Of a stretch of 64,000 nucleotides of DNA, positions 63,862 to 64,000 are shown one piece after another. The stretch is taken from contig CAWDPQ010000015.1 in NCBI GenBank assembly GCA_963804245.1, forward strand, positions 108,102-172,101, in the 5' to 3' direction. This stretch comes from CAWDPQ01 sp963804245 (GTDB lineage: Bacteria; Acidobacteriota; Vicinamibacteria; Vicinamibacterales; 2-12-FULL-66-21). A program made the position numbers and the translations under genes. The stretch's first letter is position 1, and every line of letters begins with the position of its first letter. A model generated the notes under the pieces. That model was given only the letters and a program-made list of their open reading frames with translations, searched no databases and was not told the origin of the DNA.

Positions 63862-64000
63862 ATGCCACGCGGACGGACGCTGCTCCTCGTGACGCTGGTC
63901 GCGGGAGGGCTGGCGATCAGGCTGTGGTGGTCCGGAGCATTCCTGGATCAGCCGGGATGGATCGATCCTGACAACTACGTCATCATGGCCCGGGCGCTCG
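63862..64000 (+). CDS. Membrane protein N-terminus, GT39/ArnT-like glycosyltransferase candidate (cut by window)
   Basis: ATG 63862 opens a frame that runs off the window. A first membrane helix (TLLLVTLVAGGLAIRLWW) is followed by GWIDPDNYVIMARAL, an acidic loop after helix 1 like that of dolichyl-phosphate-mannose-type glycosyltransferases, where an Asp is catalytic. Only 46 residues are visible, so the family is tentative. Confidence 0.45.
   Translation, partial: MPRGRTLLLVTLVAGGLAIRLWWSGAFLDQPGWIDPDNYVIMARAL

Noticed and set aside
1..64000. tRNA, rRNA, integrase or phage genes
   Set aside because: Looked for on both strands by conserved loops and typical proteins; none was found that I could support.

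Overview
The window looks like chromosomal DNA of an Acidobacteriota member, most likely Vicinamibacteria. This is inferred from high GC content, eight loci of large FtsX/MacB-type permeases without an ATPase (the acidobacterial ADOP architecture), a PadR regulator beside one of them, a Ser/Thr kinase fused to a TolB-like propeller, PSD/DUF1592-DUF1552 and PVC-type dehydrogenase proteins, BACON and Ig-like repeat exoproteins, and a PEP-CTERM tail. No rRNA, tRNA, CRISPR array or phage was recognised.

Layout. 1-20.2 kb: a permease-rich zone with seven of the eight ADOP loci (two of them clear remnants), interspersed with an amidohydrolase, a DUF1080-like lectin-fold protein, a radical-SAM (HemN/HemW-like) plus flavin-dependent halogenase-like pair, a VOC protein, padR with a palindromic operator, and a degenerate receiver-domain protein. 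20.2-31.6 kb: secreted or surface proteins, namely a five-repeat BACON lipoprotein, a vanadium-haloperoxidase-type phosphatase-fold enzyme, a 1.2-kilo-residue InlB/FG-GAP protein and a 1357-residue Kelch/Ig-repeat protein. 32-45.4 kb: an extracytoplasmic oxidative/metal module with an LVIVD protein, DUF305 lipoprotein, PqiA-like protein, cupredoxin-propeller-HEAT protein, propeller-HEAT-cytochrome c protein, DUF1592-type cytochrome and DUF1552 protein. 45.4-52 kb: a minus-strand chain of diheme cytochrome c, quinoprotein, ankyrin protein and Ser/Thr kinase; two of its three junctions are ATGA overlaps. 52-64 kb: an MTA/SAH-deaminase fused to a CYTH-like domain, another ADOP permease, an esterase-SMP-30 fusion, a decayed BACON gene, a DUF3667 protein, a Tat-exported TIM-barrel isomerase, a class-C serine hydrolase, a divergent YceI/HxlR pair and the start of a membrane glycosyltransferase-like gene.

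Two features cut across the window. First, many genes are broken by single-base frameshifts, mostly +1 at CC/GG doublets or short homopolymers, while several genes over 2.5 kb are intact. The simplest reading is residual long-read indel errors, but at three loci there is also true decay (truncation, internal deletion, or several breaks within 1 kb). Second, six starts have a -10-like hexamer ending exactly 6 nt before the start codon and no Shine-Dalgarno sequence, as expected for leaderless mRNAs. The best novelty candidates are the deaminase-CYTH fusion, the ATGA-coupled quinoprotein/ankyrin/kinase chain, the leaderless promoter series with the padR palindrome, a perfect 23-bp inverted repeat beside a truncated permease, and an unrecognised ~150-residue domain repeated four times at 24-26.6 kb.
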